Part shown: piece by piece, positions 8,728 through 10,736 of the stretch
Numbering within the stretch: position 1 is the first letter of the stretch
Layout of the letters: the number at the start of each line of letters is the position of its first letter
Assembly (NCBI GenBank): GCA_025769875.1
Contig: JAGFNK010001333.1
Location: 1 to 10,736, forward strand
Reading direction: 5' to 3'
Source of the DNA: Russula earlei
Lineage: Eukaryota; Basidiomycota; Agaricomycetes; Russulales; Russulaceae
Length of the DNA stretch: 10,736 nt
The notes under the pieces: model-generated
The model's input: the letters and a program-made list of their open reading frames with translations, nothing else
Told to the model about the DNA's origin: nothing
The model's database searches: none
Position numbers and translations under genes: made by a program

Positions 8728-8758
8728 CTCTCACCAGCGCGGGAGGTTTTTCCTGATG
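8728..8758 (-). repeat. Right terminal inverted repeat of the element
   Basis: On the minus strand it reads catcaggaaaaacctcccgc onward, matching the left end at 29 of 31 positions. The plus-strand form ends gggaggtttttcctgatg. Confidence 0.88.
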
Positions 8759-8801
8759 AAGTCGGCACTGTAGCGTGCGGTGCTGCCAAGAAGAAAGGTT
8801 T

Positions 8802-8818
8802 GTTCGCCCGAGGCGAAC
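8802..8818. repeat. Short perfect inverted repeat gttcgcc-cga-ggcgaac
   Basis: Seven-base arms with a three-base centre, 44 bp outside the right TIR. It could be a dyad binding site or a small hairpin; no function can be assigned from sequence. Confidence 0.5.
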
Positions 8819-10466
8819 GAGTAGACTCGGTACAGACGTGAGGAGGGAAACACAGGCGAGAAAAAGGCCTGCATCGAATCAGGGCTGCGAGCGACTAGGC
8901 GGGGTAGCCAATCGGCGAGGCTGGAGAACGCGAACGAGAGCACGGGCGAGATCGAAATGACAAATGAAGTGGGACTGTTGCAATGCCCGAACGACGTGAG
9001 AAATAGGCGTCTATGAGAACTCATTCCAATCACAACGTATAGATCGTCATTATATCTAGCTGCCGTACCAACAACAAGCCCTTTGTCACACATTTTAGAG
9101 TCCTTGTCATTGGGCACCGCTAACCGGGGTAAGGTGGTGTAGTCAGCCCACAGTGGCTGCATCCACAATAGCTGAGGAGGAGGCCGAGGAGAAGTGTTGG
9201 ATAATACTGCAGGTGGGGCAACGGCCCAGCGGGCCAAGGAGCATCACGCCCATCTTCACCACCACTTCCCCTTGCCCTTGCGCGACTTCAGTGGCCGGAA
9301 AGCCTTGTGTAGACGAGCGAGCACACCGGCAGGGCCGAGGGGAAAAGGCAGCGATGAGAACACATGCGTCGCGAGTTCTGGATGCGCGGTAGCAGGCGCG
9401 AGGAAGACATATCTGTGTGTGGTGCTATGCCACGCGCCCGACAAAGGGCGCATCATGCGCGTAAAGCCTAGCACACGCACTTCCGTCTTGCGCCGTGCCG
9501 TGCGCTCGTGGCGGCCCGTTCCGAAGGACGAGCACCCAGAGTGCCGTGCCACGGAGGACTGCGCGCGCCAGTCCGCCCGTGCGTAGTGCGCGCCCATCGC
9601 GGGCCCACGTGTGCGGGGCACCCGTAACGGCCGGACGCGTCAGGCCATTCCGGCGGTCGACATGACATGTAGAGCCTGCCCTCGGTTCCGGGCGGAAGGA
9701 AGGAAGAACGTCACGGACGGGAGAAAAGGGAAGCGAAGCGATTCTGTAATCTGCTCCTTGGAGGGATTCACTGGACCGAGACGGCAGAAGGGACGGGTGA
9801 CAGAACGAACGAGCGCCAGGGGCGGCTCCTCGGCGGCACCCGCTGGTATAGGGCCTGAGAAGAACGTGAGACTGCGCCGCGGGAGCCGCCTCCTCGTGGC
9901 ACACCGTATTTGACTGACATGAGCCTTACGCATGCGTCGAAGAAGCGCAGCGAAAGTGAGCATCCGATGCGGAGTCATGCCGTGGTGGGAGGAGTGTGAA
10001 AGGGAATGACGAACGGCGCCACACACGGTCTTCCCTGGAACACGCACGATCTGGAAAGGACTGCGGTGGGTGGAGGAGCAGATGGGTGTCATCCACAAGA
10101 TGCGCAGCTTGGGCGGCGCGGAGATGATGACATGACACGCACCGCACCAATTCTCATCTTCTCGAAATGACATGTTTTCGACCGCAGCGTCTACGGCCGG
10201 CAGATGACGCACTGGCCAAGAGAACGGCTACGGTCTTACACGTCCTATCCCATAAGGCAGGCCCAACGCGTGACCGTTAGTGCGAGTCATGATCCATCAA
10301 CTTTAAGTCAAGTCATGACTGCTCAGTCGAAGGTTCGGTTTGGCGGCGGAGATGTACATGCCCTGCTGATGTACGGTTTCTCGGACCGTGCCCCCGCGTG
10401 CTTGTAATTTGTTTGATACTGCCTGAATACGCAGTTACTTATTCCCGGTAGTCTAAGTCCGTAGAT

Positions 10467-10495
10467 AAAGCGCTTTCAAAAAAAAAAAAAAAGCG
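10467..10495. repeat. Poly(A) tract flanked by gcgcttt/aaagcgc inverted repeat
   Basis: Fifteen A residues (10478-10492) lie between aaagcgcttt (10467-10476) and gcgc. The arms gcgcttt and aaagcgc can pair. It may be an A-rich promoter element of the downstream gene, or the trace of an old retroposed tail, though no element body is recognisable upstream. Confidence 0.55.
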
Positions 10496-10587
10496 CAGTT
10501 GCACCTACTGGCTCCCCCACCGCGCGCGCACGACGAGTCATTGAGAAACTTTCTTCACCTGTTCCCCGCAGTGCACAAGCCAAATAT

Positions 10588-10688
10588 CATTTATATGACG
10601 GCCGAGTTGATGGGGTTGCCACCCACACCTACGCCCGCACAATCTCGCCCCTCCCCTCTCCCACTCTTGAAATCCCCCACAATACGAA
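10588..10688 (+). promoter_or_regulatory. Promoter and 5' leader of the C2H2 zinc-finger gene
   Basis: A TATA-like atttatatg (about 10589-10597) sits about 90 bp before ATG 10689. It is followed by a C/T-rich tract (about 10621-10680, with cgcccctcccctctcccact), the arrangement usual before fungal transcription starts. Confidence 0.5.
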
Positions 10689-10736
10689 ATGGCGTACTGT
10701 GAGCGTTGCGAGAGGTCGTTTCCGTACGATTGGGCC
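10689..10736 (+). CDS. C2H2-type zinc-finger protein, first 16 codons
   Basis: ATG at 10689 opens a frame running off the window end: MAYCERCERSFPYDWA. The C-x2-C pair followed by the aromatic and basic residues is the first half of a C2H2 finger as in fungal proteins that begin with such a finger; the histidine pair would lie beyond the window. Only 48 bases are seen, so the rest of the protein is unknown. The TATA-like and pyrimidine-rich leader supports this start. Confidence 0.6.
   Translation, partial: MAYCERCERSFPYDWA

Larger units (their letters stand above)
6293..8758 (+). mobile_element. TIR-bounded DNA element carrying a PHD-like ORF and a DUF6532 gene
   Basis: The two ends are 31-bp inverted repeats (6293-6323 and 8728-8758) matching at 29 of 31 positions and starting CATCAGGAAAAACC. 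Both ends have AT-rich subterminal zones with short repeated motifs, typical of transposase-binding regions. The flanks (gtaa left, aagt right) show no clear target-site duplication, so the superfamily is not assigned and the ends may have aged. The interior encodes a DUF6532 protein and, just upstream, a PHD-like finger. I see no DDE or KDZ transposase and no reverse transcriptase, so the element is probably non-autonomous with captured cargo, or DUF6532 is an element-encoded accessory gene. Orientation is given by the cargo. Confidence 0.72.
8759..10588. other. GC-rich stretch without a convincing gene
   Basis: The base composition is richer in G and C than the element and the NLR. On the plus strand it is purine-rich in places (about 8790-8960 and 9690-9830). 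Minus-strand frames are open at 8731-9237 and 9640-10212 (168 and 190 codons), but the first runs into the transposon TIR and neither shows a motif I recognise. A CCAAT box (8908-8912), a perfect 7-bp-arm inverted repeat (gttcgcc/ggcgaac, 8802-8818), repeated cgaacgag motifs (8814, 8929, 9805) and a CACGTG E-box near 9605 suggest promoter or 5' leader sequence. A divergent minus-strand gene is possible but unproven. Confidence 0.4.

Noticed and set aside
8731..9237. 168-codon minus-strand frame as a real gene
   Set aside because: Its C-terminal end lies within the right TIR of the element and no recognisable domain is present; kept only as a weak possibility in the region description.
10312..10321. 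agtcatgact palindrome near gcgagtcatg, as a bZIP/Gcn4-like site
   Set aside because: The motif is not an exact TGACTCA and is too short to support a regulatory call alone.
1..10736. tRNA or rRNA genes
   Set aside because: I saw no cloverleaf with conserved tRNA boxes and no rRNA-like sequence on either strand by eye; a covariance-model scan was not possible.

Overview
The window reads as genomic DNA of a basidiomycete fungus, most likely an Agaricomycete. The evidence is short phase-consistent GT-AG introns (about 45-70 nt), a fungal-type Zn-cluster transcription factor tail, a NACHT-WD40 NOD-like receptor (NLR) with near-identical WD40 repeats, and a DUF6532 protein, a family I know from basidiomycetes. 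I see no bacterial features.

Layout, all recognisable genes on the + strand: (1) 1-973, the C-terminal part of a fungal-specific transcription factor; (2) 974-1407, its 3' region and the intergenic space; (3) 1408-6120, one large NLR gene with a helical N-terminal region, a NACHT ATPase (Walker A 2607-2630, Walker B 2914-2940), a helical linker, 13 tandem WD40 units of a nominal 126 bp (4291-5895) and a short tail with a DGWV motif; (4) 6121-6292, its 3' flank; (5) 6293-8758, a DNA element bounded by 31-bp terminal inverted repeats, carrying a PHD-like zinc-finger ORF and a spliced DUF6532 gene but no recognisable transposase; (6) 8759-10588, a long stretch with no convincing gene and a poly(A) hairpin near its end; (7) 10588-10736, the promoter and first 16 codons of a C2H2 zinc-finger protein.

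Transcription factor, NLR and DUF6532 gene all show the same defect: conserved protein sequence runs on through the DNA but jumps frame every 50-300 bases, while splice sites and key motifs stay intact. Because this hits three unrelated genes, it looks more like indel error in the sequence than three independent pseudogenes. In the WD40 array the missing bases are strikingly placed: 31 of 33 fall in the two short windows of the unit where copies differ, and the rest of the unit is almost untouched. That fits consensus-calling failure across a homogenised repeat, though a biological cause is not excluded.

Functionally, the NLR belongs to the group that includes Podospora HET-E/HNWD, where repeat number and a few hypervariable residues set recognition specificity. 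The transposable element begins only 172 bp past its stop codon. No metabolic operon or pathway links the genes.
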